Positions 8,297 through 16,896 of a DNA stretch of 64,000 nt are shown here, one piece after another. Position 1 is the first letter of the stretch. Every line of letters starts with the position of its first letter. Position numbers and translations under genes: made by a program. The stretch spans positions 5,022,001 through 5,086,000 of the forward strand of contig NZ_CP042436.1 in the NCBI RefSeq assembly GCF_007971025.1. Direction: 5' to 3'. Origin of the DNA: Mucilaginibacter ginsenosidivorans (GTDB taxonomy: Bacteria; Bacteroidota; Bacteroidia; Sphingobacteriales; Sphingobacteriaceae). The notes beneath the pieces are model-generated. The model did no database searches. It was not told the origin of the DNA and saw only the letters and a program-made list of their open reading frames with translations.

Positions 8297-8749
8297 ATGA
8301 GAGGCATTTATCATTTCGAAAAAATATCTGACACGCTGGCATGCGCCGGGCAGCCGACCGAAGAACAGTTCAGCCAGTTAGTGAACGGGCAGTACGAGGT
8401 AGTCATCAATCTCGGCTTGCTGAACACCAAATATGCGTTGCCTGATGAAGCTGCGCTGGTTGCTTCACTGGGCATACGCTATTACCATATACCGGTAGTG
8501 TTTGAAAACCCTCAACTAACTGAACTTGATAAGTTCATCACCCTGATGGATCAAAATGCTGATAAAAGGGTATTTGTACACTGTGCAGCAAATTACCGGG
8601 CATCGGTATTTACAGGACTTTATCTTTTTGCCGCAGGCAAACTTCCCGAAGAGGAACTACAGGACTTTGTAGAAGATGTATGGCAGCCTAACACTGTATG
8701 GCAACAGTTTTTAGAAGACGGGATCGAACATATCAACGACAAAAAATAA
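8297..8749 (+). CDS. protein tyrosine phosphatase-like protein (DUF442-like)
   Basis: 150 residues, cytoplasmic. The P-loop is VHCAANYRAS (about 98-107), spaced Cys-x4-Arg rather than the classical Cys-x5-Arg. HCAxNxR with x4 spacing recurs in a DUF442-related group annotated as phosphatase-like, so this may be a family trait rather than a defect; activity is uncertain. The N-terminal 'LACAGQPTEEQF' matches the family's start 'S GQP'. A terminator-like hairpin follows at 8752. Confidence 0.8.
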   Translation: MRGIYHFEKISDTLACAGQPTEEQFSQLVNGQYEVVINLGLLNTKYALPDEAALVASLGIRYYHIPVVFENPQLTELDKFITLMDQNADKRVFVHCAANYRASVFTGLYLFAAGKLPEEELQDFVEDVWQPNTVWQQFLEDGIEHINDKK

Positions 8750-8751
8750 GT

Positions 8752-8782
8752 AAGGCCTCCCCCGCTGCCGGGGAAAGCCTTT
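8752..8782. terminator. bidirectional hairpin terminator
   Basis: Stem AAGGCCTCCCCCG / CGGGGAAAGCCTT between the convergent phosphatase-like and lipoprotein genes. The minus strand has a T-rich run after the stem. Confidence 0.6.
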
Positions 8783-8800
8783 GACTTACTGAAAAATATT

Positions 8801-9583
8801 TTAAGAAACAGTACCTGTTTGCAAGTCGACCGTGTAAGTCGTTCCATTGATAACGATCTTAGCCTGGTGATTGCCCAGGAAGGTAATTGTACCGCTGTAG
8901 TTCCATGTACCCGAAGGGGTGGCGCCCTTTGTGGCGAAAGTTGCCGAACCGCTCACAATGTCGCCCACGTTAGGGTCTATTTTTACATCTTTAAATACAT
9001 AGTCGAACGTCTCCGCGTCCGTTGATTTCGAGCCTGTTTTTTGCTGAACGTTGGCGTCCACATTTACCGATCCGTTCATCAAAATAGATGTATTGTCATC
9101 GTTAGGGTTAACCGCTGTTATCATCAGGTTTTCGCCCAGGTTATAAGTGGCGCCTATTTGCGCGGTACTTTCCGTCACCTTTAGCTTGGTATAAAAGCTA
9201 AGGCCGTTAGGCGTACCATTTGCACACAAAACGGAAAATTTAAACTCCCCGCTGATGGATGCCGAGCCGCCGTCATCCAGCGTGGTGCTGTACGTTAAAG
9301 TGGTGTCAATAACCGCTCCGCAGCCAAAGTCAACACCATCATCATTTAATTTGAGCCCGCGTCCCCTGCGGGCTATGTTTACATTTGACGGTGGGTTGAT
9401 ACCATCAAAAATACTGAAGCCGCCAAGTCCGCCATAAAGGGTCTGCGAAAGATTAAGCGCTATTTGCTGGCTCACCTGTTTGGATGAAACGGTATTAGCG
9501 GGTCCGCTTCCCGATTTTTTACACGATGTGTAAGTTAATGTCACTGCTGCGAGTGCCGCGATAAGGTAAAGTTTAATTTTCAT
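8801..9583 (-). CDS. hypothetical lipoprotein
   Basis: 260 residues. A signal peptide of type II is visible: hydrophobic stretch at about 5-18 and lipobox TYTSC with the acylated Cys at 21, followed by KKSGSG. The rest is predicted beta-rich and polar, with repeated 'GS..T..G.' strands and a C-terminal GTWNYSGTITF segment. No known domain recognised. The linker after Cys lacks the acidic surface-export signal seen in some Bacteroidota lipoproteins, so location (inner or outer leaflet) is open. Confidence 0.75.
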   Translation of the reverse strand: MKIKLYLIAALAAVTLTYTSCKKSGSGPANTVSSKQVSQQIALNLSQTLYGGLGGFSIFDGINPPSNVNIARRGRGLKLNDDGVDFGCGAVIDTTLTYSTTLDDGGSASISGEFKFSVLCANGTPNGLSFYTKLKVTESTAQIGATYNLGENLMITAVNPNDDNTSILMNGSVNVDANVQQKTGSKSTDAETFDYVFKDVKIDPNVGDIVSGSATFATKGATPSGTWNYSGTITFLGNHQAKIVINGTTYTVDLQTGTVS

Positions 9584-9907
9584 ACGCTAAATTGTGATTT
9601 TTAATAATTCTATTTTTTCGCTAAGATATGGCAATTCAACGGTTTAAGATACAAAAACCTGTCCACAAATTATGTTTTGCCTGCAACAAATTGTTATTAA
9701 ATAATTATATCCTCTTTTTATTAAAGGTATAATGCATAGTCTGAATCAACCCTAAATTCAACAATCATACCACTATTTTGCCGTTCTGCCCCACCGTACC
9801 CGCGACTACCCAAAAATTCAAAAATCATTGCATCTTTTTTTTAAGGTAATCGTATAAGGATTCAGCATAGATTAAATACCTATTTAACTGACAAAAAAAA
9901 GATTGAT
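9584..9907. other. intergenic region without recognised gene
   Basis: 324 bases, AT-rich, between the divergent lipoprotein gene and the 108-residue gene. No ORF of interest, strong hairpin or tRNA seen. On the minus strand TATCTTAG, close to a -7 box, lies about 40 bases before the lipoprotein start. Confidence 0.6.
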
Positions 9908-10234
9908 ATGGCTAAGCCGGAAGATATTTACAAAGAGTACAGAGAATTGTTGATGAAGAAATTGGATATGGGTGCAGGACAGCAGTTTACATTCAATTTT
10001 ACTTCGGAAAACCAGGGAACTTTCAGCGTTACAAACGACGATAGCAAGGACATGATAGGCGGCACCGTAAAGCTTACTGTAAACAACGATGGTTTGAACA
10101 TACTGATGGATTACAAAGGCTTCTACATCACCCAAACTTTGAAGATCGCAAAAAACGAAAAAGGAGAGACCACGCTTATACGCGAACCTAACAGCGGCAA
10201 AGTATTCCTTACCGGCCATAAACTGGACTCGTAA
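9908..10234 (+). CDS. hypothetical small cytoplasmic protein
   Basis: 108 residues, not recognised. An N-terminal helix (EDIYKEYRELLMKKLDM) precedes alternating beta-strand pattern (FTFNFTS, TVKLTV, LNILMDYKGFYITQTLKI). No signal peptide or membrane segment. Codon use is like the neighbours. A perfect 11-bp hairpin follows its stop codon. Confidence 0.75.
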   Translation: MAKPEDIYKEYRELLMKKLDMGAGQQFTFNFTSENQGTFSVTNDDSKDMIGGTVKLTVNNDGLNILMDYKGFYITQTLKIAKNEKGETTLIREPNSGKVFLTGHKLDS

Positions 10235-10254
10235 GCCCTAAAATAACCCTTTCC

Positions 10255-10284
10255 TTCCACAGGCTAACCAGGCAGCCTGTGGAA
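10255..10284 (+). terminator. hairpin behind the 108-residue gene
   Basis: Perfect stem TTCCACAGGCT / AGCCTGTGGAA with an 8-base loop, about 20 bases after the stop. There is no T-run behind it, so it could stabilise the 3' end rather than terminate. Confidence 0.45.
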
Positions 10285-10440
10285 CGCATTACACAATATT
10301 GCTGTGTTAATTACCCACTTTTTTTCTTTTTGAGAATTTTATTGATTTTTAGTTAATTTTATAAATAGCTGTAAATCAATACACTTTAAGGGTCAATTAA
10401 AACTATTTCATGCTGGCGCAACTGTTGCATTATAGCCGGC

Positions 10441-10884
10441 ATGAAACGGTTATTATTACTCATCGCATTATCAGTATTGTCAGTATCAGCATTTGCGCAG
10501 TTCCCGCTGGGTGCTACCAAAGAGGAGATCAAAACCTATTTTGGCGAAAATGTTTCGTACGCCAATGTGCAGGAATTTAAAACCGCCAACGGCACCGAGG
10601 CACTTTGCTTTACCAAGGTTCGCGTTATAGGCGATTATACCTTCCTGTTCAACTTTGAAGGTGTTTGTACTTCATACATTGAAACTTACGATAAGAAAGA
10701 TATGAACGAAGTAGTATGGCGTTTCGACCGTAAATTTTGCCGCCTGGGCACCACCATCTGGGGCGATGAGGATAATTCATACAATGTTACCCTGGTAGCC
10801 AATCCAAAAAAAGGCGCCAATTTCATCAGCATCATTTACAAACCGGTTGCGCCTGCTGCGACAAGTACTTTGGCATCGAACTAA
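10441..10884 (+). CDS. hypothetical secreted/periplasmic protein
   Basis: 147 residues with a clear signal peptide I (MKRLLLLIALSVLSVSAFAQ, cleavage after AFA). The mature part of about 127 residues carries three Cys residues and alternating beta strands. No known domain recognised. It has a strong terminator at 10908. Likely a periplasmic or exported protein; function unknown. Confidence 0.78.
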   Translation: MKRLLLLIALSVLSVSAFAQFPLGATKEEIKTYFGENVSYANVQEFKTANGTEALCFTKVRVIGDYTFLFNFEGVCTSYIETYDKKDMNEVVWRFDRKFCRLGTTIWGDEDNSYNVTLVANPKKGANFISIIYKPVAPAATSTLASN

Positions 10885-10907
10885 ACCGACCAACTATATA
10901 ACAATGC

Positions 10908-10938
10908 AAAACGCCCGGACTTTCGTTCGGGCGTTTTT
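10908..10938. terminator. rho-independent terminator between convergent genes
   Basis: Stem ACGCCCGGAC / GTTCGGGCGT with loop TTTC, followed on the plus strand by TTTTTGTTTTT. On the minus strand the preceding A-run gives a T-tract too, so it can serve both genes. Confidence 0.85.
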
Positions 10939-10961
10939 GTTTTTATCGGGATCTGTTAATC

Positions 10962-11864
10962 TTATGTCCACAAATTCTCAGGATATACCCCGCTGTTTAC
11001 CAGTTTGGATATGCTTGCCTGCACAATCGGTTTATCTTCTTTATAGGTAACGCCGAACCACTTGGACGACGTCGGTATTACCTTAAATGCCGCTGTTCCG
11101 CTTTTGATCAGTTCGTCGGCTGCAAGCGGGATAAAGAATTCAGCCTTGGGATTATTCTCATTTGCCTCAACAAACCTTTTGAACATCGGCTCGCTTTGTT
11201 TGAATATAGCCGGTGTAAAGCCCCAGAAATTCATTGATACGCGGGTATCGTTCGATAACGAATGTTCGCCGGTGGCATCTTTATAGGCTACAGTACCGTC
11301 TTCTTTAAAATATACTTCGGTGCGTTCGTTTATCTCAACCATGTTGCCGTCGTCATCAACCTTACAAACACCACGCGATACAGAACCGTAATCGGATAAG
11401 GTTTTATCTATTTGATACCCTATAATGGAATATAAACTGTCAGAGACCTCGGTGGTCAGGAATTTAGCCATTTTTTCAAAGGCCTCCCTGCCATAATAGT
11501 CGTCGGCATTTATCACGCAAAAAGGTTCGTGTACCTGGTTACGTGCCGAAAGCACCGCATGTTGCGTGCCCCAGGGTTTCGCCCTTTCAATGGTTTTATC
11601 GATGCCGAAAGGTTTCAGGTCATAGCTTTGAAAAACATAATCGGTCTCGACACGGCCCTTTAATTTCGGCTCGAATATGGATTTGAACTGATCGGCAAAT
11701 TCTTCACGAATAATAAAGCTGATCTTACCAAAGCCGGCGTTAATAGCGTCATAAATAGAATAATCGATAATGGTTTCGCCATTGGGGCCAAAGCCGTCTA
11801 CCTGTTTCATGCTGCCGTAGCGGCTGGCCATTCCTGCGGCCAGTATCAGTAGTGTAGGTTTCAT
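10962..11864 (-). CDS. NTP-transferase family nucleotidyltransferase
   Basis: 300 residues. The N-terminus LILAAGMASRYGSMKQVDGF is the nucleotide-binding signature of sugar-phosphate nucleotidyltransferases, and a DD (VINADDYYG, about 118-126) fits the metal site. The C-terminal half differs from RfbA/GalU. In Bacteroidota such proteins are often annotated simply as nucleotidyltransferase. It probably activates a sugar-1-phosphate; the sugar cannot be told. Monocistronic by context. Confidence 0.85.
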   Translation of the reverse strand: MKPTLLILAAGMASRYGSMKQVDGFGPNGETIIDYSIYDAINAGFGKISFIIREEFADQFKSIFEPKLKGRVETDYVFQSYDLKPFGIDKTIERAKPWGTQHAVLSARNQVHEPFCVINADDYYGREAFEKMAKFLTTEVSDSLYSIIGYQIDKTLSDYGSVSRGVCKVDDDGNMVEINERTEVYFKEDGTVAYKDATGEHSLSNDTRVSMNFWGFTPAIFKQSEPMFKRFVEANENNPKAEFFIPLAADELIKSGTAAFKVIPTSSKWFGVTYKEDKPIVQASISKLVNSGVYPENLWT

Positions 11865-11996
11865 ATTTTCAAAAAGGTATTGTATGGAGTGTTTTTAGTT
11901 TAATTATATCTCAAAAGGCATTTATACTTAATTTGTTTTAGTAAAGTTAGCCTTTCAAAGTTAATTATAAATGTATTTATGACAATTATCTATTAC

Positions 11997-13109
11997 TTAT
12001 TTGATATATCTGAAATCCTGTCCGTCTTCAACACTCAATAACACTTCATAGATCAGGCGGATCACGTTATCCACATCTTCTTTATGTATCATCTCGACCG
12101 TAGTGTGCATGTACCGCAATGGTAAGGAGATCAATGCCGAAGGCACGCCATCGTTAGAGTAAGCGAAAGCATCCGTATCCGTCCCGGTCGACCTAGACGA
12201 CGCCTGGCGCTGGAAAGGAATATCTGCCTTCTTAGCCGTTTCGATCAACAATTTGTTAACGTTATTCTGTACGGCAGGGGCGTATGACACTACCGGACCC
12301 TTACCACCGGCCAGGTCGCCCTGGGTGGTTTTACTGATCATAGGGGTTTGTGTATCATGCGTTACATCGGTAACAATAGCCAGGTTTGGTTTGATATGGT
12401 GGGCGATCATTTCTGCACCCCGTAAACCTATTTCTTCCTGAACAGCATTTACTATATAAAGGCCGAATGGTAATTTCTTTTTATTCTCTTTCAGCAGGCG
12501 CGCAACTTCGGCTATCATGAAACCTCCTGCCCTATTGTCCAGCGCACGACCGACATAATAGCGATCATTCAGCACCATAAATTCATCTTCGTAGGTGATA
12601 ACGCAGCCCACGTGAATGCCGAGTTTTTCGACCTCATCTTTGGATGTGCAACCGCAATCCAGGAATATATTTTTCAGCGTGGGCGCTTCTTCCTTTTCAC
12701 CCGAACGGGTATGGATAGCGGGCCAGCCAAACACAGCTTTTACAATACCGTTATCCGTGTGAATATTTACCCTTTTTGAGGGCGCTATCTGGTGGTCGGA
12801 ACCGCCATTGCGGATCACATAGATCAACCCATCGCTGGTGATATAATTAACAAACCACGATATCTCATCGGCATGTGCCTCAATAACTACTTTGTATTTG
12901 GCTTTTGGGTTGATGATGCCTACCGCGGTGCCATAATTATCGACGTAATGGTCATCGATATAAGGCTTGATATAATCGAGCCAGAGTTTTTGCCCGGTCC
13001 ATTCAAAGCCGGTTGGTGAGGGATTATTGATATATTTTTCGAAAAATGCCAGTGAGGTTTTATTAACCACCCCTACATGTTTTTTCTTGTCATCCTTTTT
13101 TTTAGCCAT
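11997..13109 (-). CDS. M42 family metallopeptidase
   Basis: 370 residues. Co-catalytic metal aminopeptidase family M42 (glutamyl aminopeptidase/TET-type). Visible metal and catalytic sites: EAHADEI (His and Asp with the general-base neighbourhood), RALDNRAGG, VQEEIGLRG (catalytic Glu-Glu), VTDVTHD, and near the end RYMHTTVE. No signal peptide; a Lys-rich start (MAKKKDDKKK). Likely degrades short peptides in the cytoplasm. A TATATTTG box lies at 13139-13146 on the same strand. Confidence 0.93.
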   Translation of the reverse strand: MAKKKDDKKKHVGVVNKTSLAFFEKYINNPSPTGFEWTGQKLWLDYIKPYIDDHYVDNYGTAVGIINPKAKYKVVIEAHADEISWFVNYITSDGLIYVIRNGGSDHQIAPSKRVNIHTDNGIVKAVFGWPAIHTRSGEKEEAPTLKNIFLDCGCTSKDEVEKLGIHVGCVITYEDEFMVLNDRYYVGRALDNRAGGFMIAEVARLLKENKKKLPFGLYIVNAVQEEIGLRGAEMIAHHIKPNLAIVTDVTHDTQTPMISKTTQGDLAGGKGPVVSYAPAVQNNVNKLLIETAKKADIPFQRQASSRSTGTDTDAFAYSNDGVPSALISLPLRYMHTTVEMIHKEDVDNVIRLIYEVLLSVEDGQDFRYIK

Positions 13110-13138
13110 GTTATGCGACTGTTTTTATAGTAATGGAG

Positions 13139-13146
13139 CAAATATA
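13139..13146 (-). promoter_or_regulatory. -7 promoter box of the M42 peptidase gene
   Basis: TATATTTG on the minus strand, matching TAnnTTTG, 30 bases upstream of the ATG. No TTG at the ideal -33 distance. Confidence 0.5.
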
Positions 13147-13286
13147 GCAAAGCTTGTGAGAATGGCGTATGTTAACAAATTTTAGCGGCGTCCTCAATTT
13201 ATTGTCAACAGGTTAACATTAATTTCACACATCATTTATTATTTTGAATGAGTAAATTTTTTCAAAAGATTAGTTTAGTTGACCGG

Positions 13287-13316
13287 GCCGGCTTGATGTA
13301 TCAGACCGGCTTTTTT
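13287..13316 (+). terminator. orphan terminator between divergent genes
   Basis: Stem GCCGGCTTGA / TCAGACCGGC with a 4-base loop, followed by TTTTTT. It lies upstream of the 13357 gene and behind no annotated plus-strand gene, so it implies a short transcript or an attenuator. A 29-codon ORF (13251-13340, starting MSKFFQKISL) runs through it. Confidence 0.6.
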
Positions 13317-13356
13317 CACCGGGTTTTCATATTATAGCAGTATATTAGAATGCAAT

Positions 13357-14280
13357 ATGGAAACCGCCAAAACCATAGCAGGTTTATTGCTTGCTATTTT
13401 CGTCACAATAGTAAGCAAGGGTCCCGCTGCACCATCCGCCATCAACGTGCCGATAACCTACGCCGCCAGGTACTATTTTGGCAGGGACACCGCTACTATA
13501 CTGGTGATCAATCAATTTGATGTACAAGCCACCAAAGATACCAGCGCCAAAAAAATTGACGCACTCAAAGGCGCCGCTTACACATCGCTGAAATTTATCG
13601 GGTCGCAGATCGATCTGCTGCCGCATACACGTGTAATCAACCTGGTAGATTCTCTAAACTTCAGGGTAAACAAAGATTCAATAAAGAACCTGGCTTCAAA
13701 ATACAATGCCACACAAGTGCTGGCGCTAAAAAATTTCGATGCCAGTATCATCCGTAGCGATATTCAAAGTTCAGAGATATACCTTAATACGCTGGTCAAT
13801 GCCGATTTCAAGCTTTATGAAAGTAACGGGCTTTTCTCTAAAAAGCTGCATGGCACGGCAAGTGACCTGATATCGGGCGAGAATTACAAACACCTGTCTG
13901 CCGGCGAAGTATTTGTAAGTCCGTCAATTGACCGGTATAAGGCCGCCGTGGACACGTCATCAGAAAACGCTGCGATGGATGCCCTTAAGGATTATTTCCC
14001 GAATACCATTTCGCACGATCGGCCGCTGTATACCGACCATTTTTTGAAAAAAGGGGTCGAAAAACTGTACGCCGGCGACCCGGATGGAGCTATCAAGCTA
14101 TTTGAACCATATGTGCAGGACAAAAATGCAAAGAAGGCCGGAAAAGCTGCTTACATGCTGGCCATTGCCTACGAAAGCAAAGGAAATATTGAAAAAGCAG
14201 GGGAAATGGCCTCTTTATCGCTCAATAAATTCAATAACCAATACGCTACTACAATGCTGCAGGATCTGAAGGACGAGTAA
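13357..14280 (+). CDS. DUF6340-like protein with C-terminal TPR
   Basis: 307 residues. An N-terminal hydrophobic stretch (7-20) could be a signal or anchor. The middle (about 35-200) has the pattern of the Bacteroidota DUF6340 family (APxxI.VP....). The C-terminal 80 residues hold TPR-like helix pairs: 'GVEKLYAGDPDGAIKLFEPYV' spans one pair and 'AAYMLAIAYESKGNIEKAGE' begins the next. Probably a periplasmic protein of unknown role. The 3' end overlaps the convergent GNAT gene by 32 bases. Confidence 0.75.
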   Translation: METAKTIAGLLLAIFVTIVSKGPAAPSAINVPITYAARYYFGRDTATILVINQFDVQATKDTSAKKIDALKGAAYTSLKFIGSQIDLLPHTRVINLVDSLNFRVNKDSIKNLASKYNATQVLALKNFDASIIRSDIQSSEIYLNTLVNADFKLYESNGLFSKKLHGTASDLISGENYKHLSAGEVFVSPSIDRYKAAVDTSSENAAMDALKDYFPNTISHDRPLYTDHFLKKGVEKLYAGDPDGAIKLFEPYVQDKNAKKAGKAAYMLAIAYESKGNIEKAGEMASLSLNKFNNQYATTMLQDLKDE

Positions 14281-14686
14281 GCGGCTTTTCCAGTATCTCG
14301 TAGTCAAACCCGTTTTTTGAAAAGAATTGCCCGGTATGGCTAAATCCATTTTTATCGTAAAAGCCGGTAGCTGATAAACGGGCGTTGCACCACAAGCGTT
14401 TTCCGCCTTCCGTTGCAGCAAAATCGGTAATGTAAGCTAATAATTTATTACCGGTACCTTTTCCCTGGTAGTCCGGATCGACGGCAAATTTGCGGAACTG
14501 GTAATCGTCATCCTTCTGAAAAAGAGAAACAATACCCACCAGCTTATTATCAGTAAACGCACCGAAATGGATGCCATCCATATCCTCGTCCATCTCCATT
14601 TCGTACAGCTTTTGAGCAGGATATAAAACCTTCTGGCGCAGATACCAGGTTAGTTCAGGGCGGATCTGTTCGATGGAGAGATTCAT
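14249..14686 (-). CDS. GNAT family N-acetyltransferase
   Basis: 145 residues. GNAT fold with the acetyl-CoA-binding motif A, VDPDYQGKGTGNKLLAY (about 69-85; Q/RxxGxG/A), and the beta-strand/helix order typical of the family. The C-terminal NARLSATGFYDKNGF is the usual motif B. Small-molecule or protein acetylation; substrate unknown. Overlaps the DUF6340-like gene tail to tail by 32 bases. Confidence 0.88.
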   Translation of the reverse strand: MNLSIEQIRPELTWYLRQKVLYPAQKLYEMEMDEDMDGIHFGAFTDNKLVGIVSLFQKDDDYQFRKFAVDPDYQGKGTGNKLLAYITDFAATEGGKRLWCNARLSATGFYDKNGFSHTGQFFSKNGFDYEILEKPLTRPSDPAAL

Positions 14687-14713
14687 TTCATGGGTTATGG
14701 GACTGCGGGATGG

Positions 14714-14748
14714 CCTTCCCTCCCCGGGGAGGGCAGGGAGGGGTTTCG
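14714..14748. repeat. GC-rich inverted repeat, left flank of DUF559 gene
   Basis: Begins CCTTCCCTCCCCGGGGAGGG, internally palindromic, and ends AGGGGTTTCG. It starts 4 bases from the DUF559 stop codon. An inverted related copy lies at 15203-15234, on the other side of the gene. Confidence 0.75.
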
Positions 14749-14751
14749 CCG

Positions 14752-15174
14752 CTATGCTATTAAACCATTATCAAAATTTTTAGGCAATTTGACACATGGA
14801 TCATTTTTTATGATCTCTATTATTTTGCTTTCAATCGCCCTGAATACGTTATTCATATCGTACTTCACTTCCGATTCAGTAAAGCGCAAAAATCTAACTC
14901 CTAAACTTTCCAATTTATTTTGTCGCAGTTCATCATTTAAAAAAGCCTCTTCGCCGTTATGCGTCATGCCATCGATTTCAATAACAAGCATTAATTCTTT
15001 ACAATAAAAATCGACTATATAATTATCAATACATCGCTGCCTGTCAAAATCAAAGCCCCATAATTTATCTTCTTTTAGTTCATTCCAAAGCAGCACTTCA
15101 CCAAAGGTCATATCTTTTCTAAGCTTACGTGCGAGTCGCTTTAAATTTGGATTATATGGAATGATTTTACTCAT
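14752..15174 (-). CDS. DUF559 domain protein (Vsr/PD-(D/E)xK-like nuclease fold)
   Basis: 140 residues. Matches DUF559: 'LRKDMTFGEVLLWNELK' at the start, 'IVDFYC' and 'LVIEIDG' for the conserved Asp and Glu-x-Asp of the endonuclease-like core, and 'LRFTESEV' near the C-terminus. The fold is shared with very-short-patch repair endonucleases; DNA cleavage is inferred. The gene is AT-rich and enclosed by inverted GC-rich repeats (14714-14748 and 15203-15234), which suggests that gene and repeats travel together. Confidence 0.85.
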   Translation of the reverse strand: MSKIIPYNPNLKRLARKLRKDMTFGEVLLWNELKEDKLWGFDFDRQRCIDNYIVDFYCKELMLVIEIDGMTHNGEEAFLNDELRQNKLESLGVRFLRFTESEVKYDMNNVFRAIESKIIEIIKNDPCVKLPKNFDNGLIA

Positions 15175-15202
15175 GAACTATAATTTCCTTACCGAAAGAA
15201 AT

Positions 15203-15234
15203 CGTCACCCCTTCCTCCCCTTCCCGAGGGAAGG
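15203..15234. repeat. GC-rich inverted repeat, right flank of DUF559 gene
   Basis: CGTCACCCCTTCCTCCCCTT and following bases; its reverse complement aligns with the left copy at 14714-14748 apart from one 3-base gap and a few substitutions. Confidence 0.75.
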
Positions 15235-15268
15235 AATCGCACGGGCCCGGCTTTTTCATCGCCTAACC

Positions 15269-16810
15269 TCAAAGTGGTATATTCCCATGTTTCTTCCTCG
15301 GATTATTCACCACCTTATTCTCCAGCATTTTGAACGCATGGATCAGTTTGATACGGGTTTCGGATGGTTCTATAACCTCATCCACAAAGCCGCGTTCGGC
15401 CGCACGGTAGGGATTGGCAAAAATATCGGAGTAGGCCTGTTCCATCTCCAGCCATTTGGCTTCTTTATCTTCAGCAGCATTGATCTCGCGTTTAAAGATG
15501 ATCTCGGCAGCACCCTTGGCGCCCATTACCGCTATTTCGGCCGTTGGCCAGGCGAAGTTCATATCCGCACCGATGTGCTTGGAATTCATCACATCATAAG
15601 CGCCGCCATAGGCTTTGCGGGTAATAACGGTTATGCGCGGTACGGTAGCCTCGCTGAAAGCATACAGTAATTTGGCTCCGTTGGTGATAATAGCGTTCCA
15701 CTCCTGGTCGGTACCCGGCAAAAAACCCGGCACATCTTCAAATACCAGCAATGGTATATTAAACGAATCGCAGAAACGCACAAAACGCGCCCCTTTGGTG
15801 GATGAATGAATATCCAGTACCCCCGCCAAAAATGCCGGCTGATTGGCCACAATACCTATGCTCCTACCCGCAAGACGCGCAAAACCAACTACAATGTTCT
15901 CGGCAAAGTCCTTATGTACTTCTAAAAACGAGTCGCTGTCAATAACATGGGTGATCACATCCCTTATATCATAAGGCTGTGAGTTATTTTCGGGCATAAT
16001 GTCGTTCAGCTCCGGGCGCGATTCATTCTTACCTTCATAAGGTAATGACGGTGCCTTATCCTCGCAGTTTTGCGGCATATAGCTCAGCAGTTTTTTTACA
16101 TGCTGAATTGCATCTATCTCGTTGGCGCATGCAAAATGTGTAACGCCCGATTTGGTGGCGTGTGTTGTCGCGCCGCCTAATTCTTCCGAGGTCACCACCT
16201 CGTGTGTGACTGTTTTTACCACGTTAGGCCCGGTTACGAACATATAGGAGGTGTTCTCCACCATCAATATAAAATCGGTAATAGCAGGCGAATAAACTGC
16301 GCCGCCCGCACAGGGACCCATGATAGCTGATATTTGCGGCACCACGCCCGATGCCATGGTGTTCTTATAAAATATATCGGCATAGCCGCCCAGCGATACC
16401 ACCCCTTCCTGTATACGTGCGCCGCCAGAATCATTCAAGCCTATTACAGGTGCACCGTTCTTCATGGCCAGGTCCATGATCTTGCATATTTTTTCGGCAT
16501 GGGTCTCAGAAAGTGACCCGCCAAACACGGTAAAATCCTGTGAAAAAACATAAACCAGCCGGCCATTGACCGTTCCGTACCCGGTCACCACACCATCGCC
16601 GGGGTATATTTCCTTTTCCATACCGAAATCAGTGGAGCGGTGTGTAACCAGCATCCCAATTTCCTGGAACGAACCTTCGTCCAGTAAAAAATGAAGGCGC
16701 TCGCGGGCGGTTAACTTTCCTTTTTTATGCTGACTTTCAATACGGGCATGGCCGCCGCCAAGCAGGGCATGTTCCTTTTTATGTCGTAATGTCTTGATCT
16801 TCTTGTTCAC
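15269..16810 (-). CDS. acyl-CoA carboxylase beta subunit (propionyl/methylmalonyl-CoA type)
   Basis: 513 residues, the typical length of the carboxyltransferase subunit. It transfers CO2 from biotin to an acyl-CoA (or back, in methylmalonyl-CoA decarboxylase). Both crotonase-like halves are present: GGARIQEG and GPCAGGAVYSP in the N-half, and IVANQPAFLAG with PGFLPGTDQE and RKAYGGAYDVM in the C-half. The start codon is GTG. No biotin-carrier or biotin carboxylase gene is adjacent. Propionyl-CoA carboxylase or MmdA are the likely roles. Confidence 0.93.
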   Translation of the reverse strand: MNKKIKTLRHKKEHALLGGGHARIESQHKKGKLTARERLHFLLDEGSFQEIGMLVTHRSTDFGMEKEIYPGDGVVTGYGTVNGRLVYVFSQDFTVFGGSLSETHAEKICKIMDLAMKNGAPVIGLNDSGGARIQEGVVSLGGYADIFYKNTMASGVVPQISAIMGPCAGGAVYSPAITDFILMVENTSYMFVTGPNVVKTVTHEVVTSEELGGATTHATKSGVTHFACANEIDAIQHVKKLLSYMPQNCEDKAPSLPYEGKNESRPELNDIMPENNSQPYDIRDVITHVIDSDSFLEVHKDFAENIVVGFARLAGRSIGIVANQPAFLAGVLDIHSSTKGARFVRFCDSFNIPLLVFEDVPGFLPGTDQEWNAIITNGAKLLYAFSEATVPRITVITRKAYGGAYDVMNSKHIGADMNFAWPTAEIAVMGAKGAAEIIFKREINAAEDKEAKWLEMEQAYSDIFANPYRAAERGFVDEVIEPSETRIKLIHAFKMLENKVVNNPRKKHGNIPL

Positions 16811-16883
16811 GGTCCCGGTTGGTTAGTAATGAATTCGCTAAAAATAGCAATTATCAGATAAAAGCAGGTATAACAGAGTTTAG

Positions 16884-16891
16884 TATATTTG
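16884..16891 (+). promoter_or_regulatory. -7 promoter box of the carbonic anhydrase gene
   Basis: TATATTTG matches TAnnTTTG and lies only five bases before the ATG at 16897, so transcription would begin at or next to the start codon (leaderless mRNA). Confidence 0.5.
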
Positions 16892-16896
16892 CGGCG

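Noticed and set aside
16819..16896. 26-codon N-terminal extension of the carbonic anhydrase
   Set aside because: Would place the -7 promoter box inside the coding region; the ATG at 16897 fits the family.
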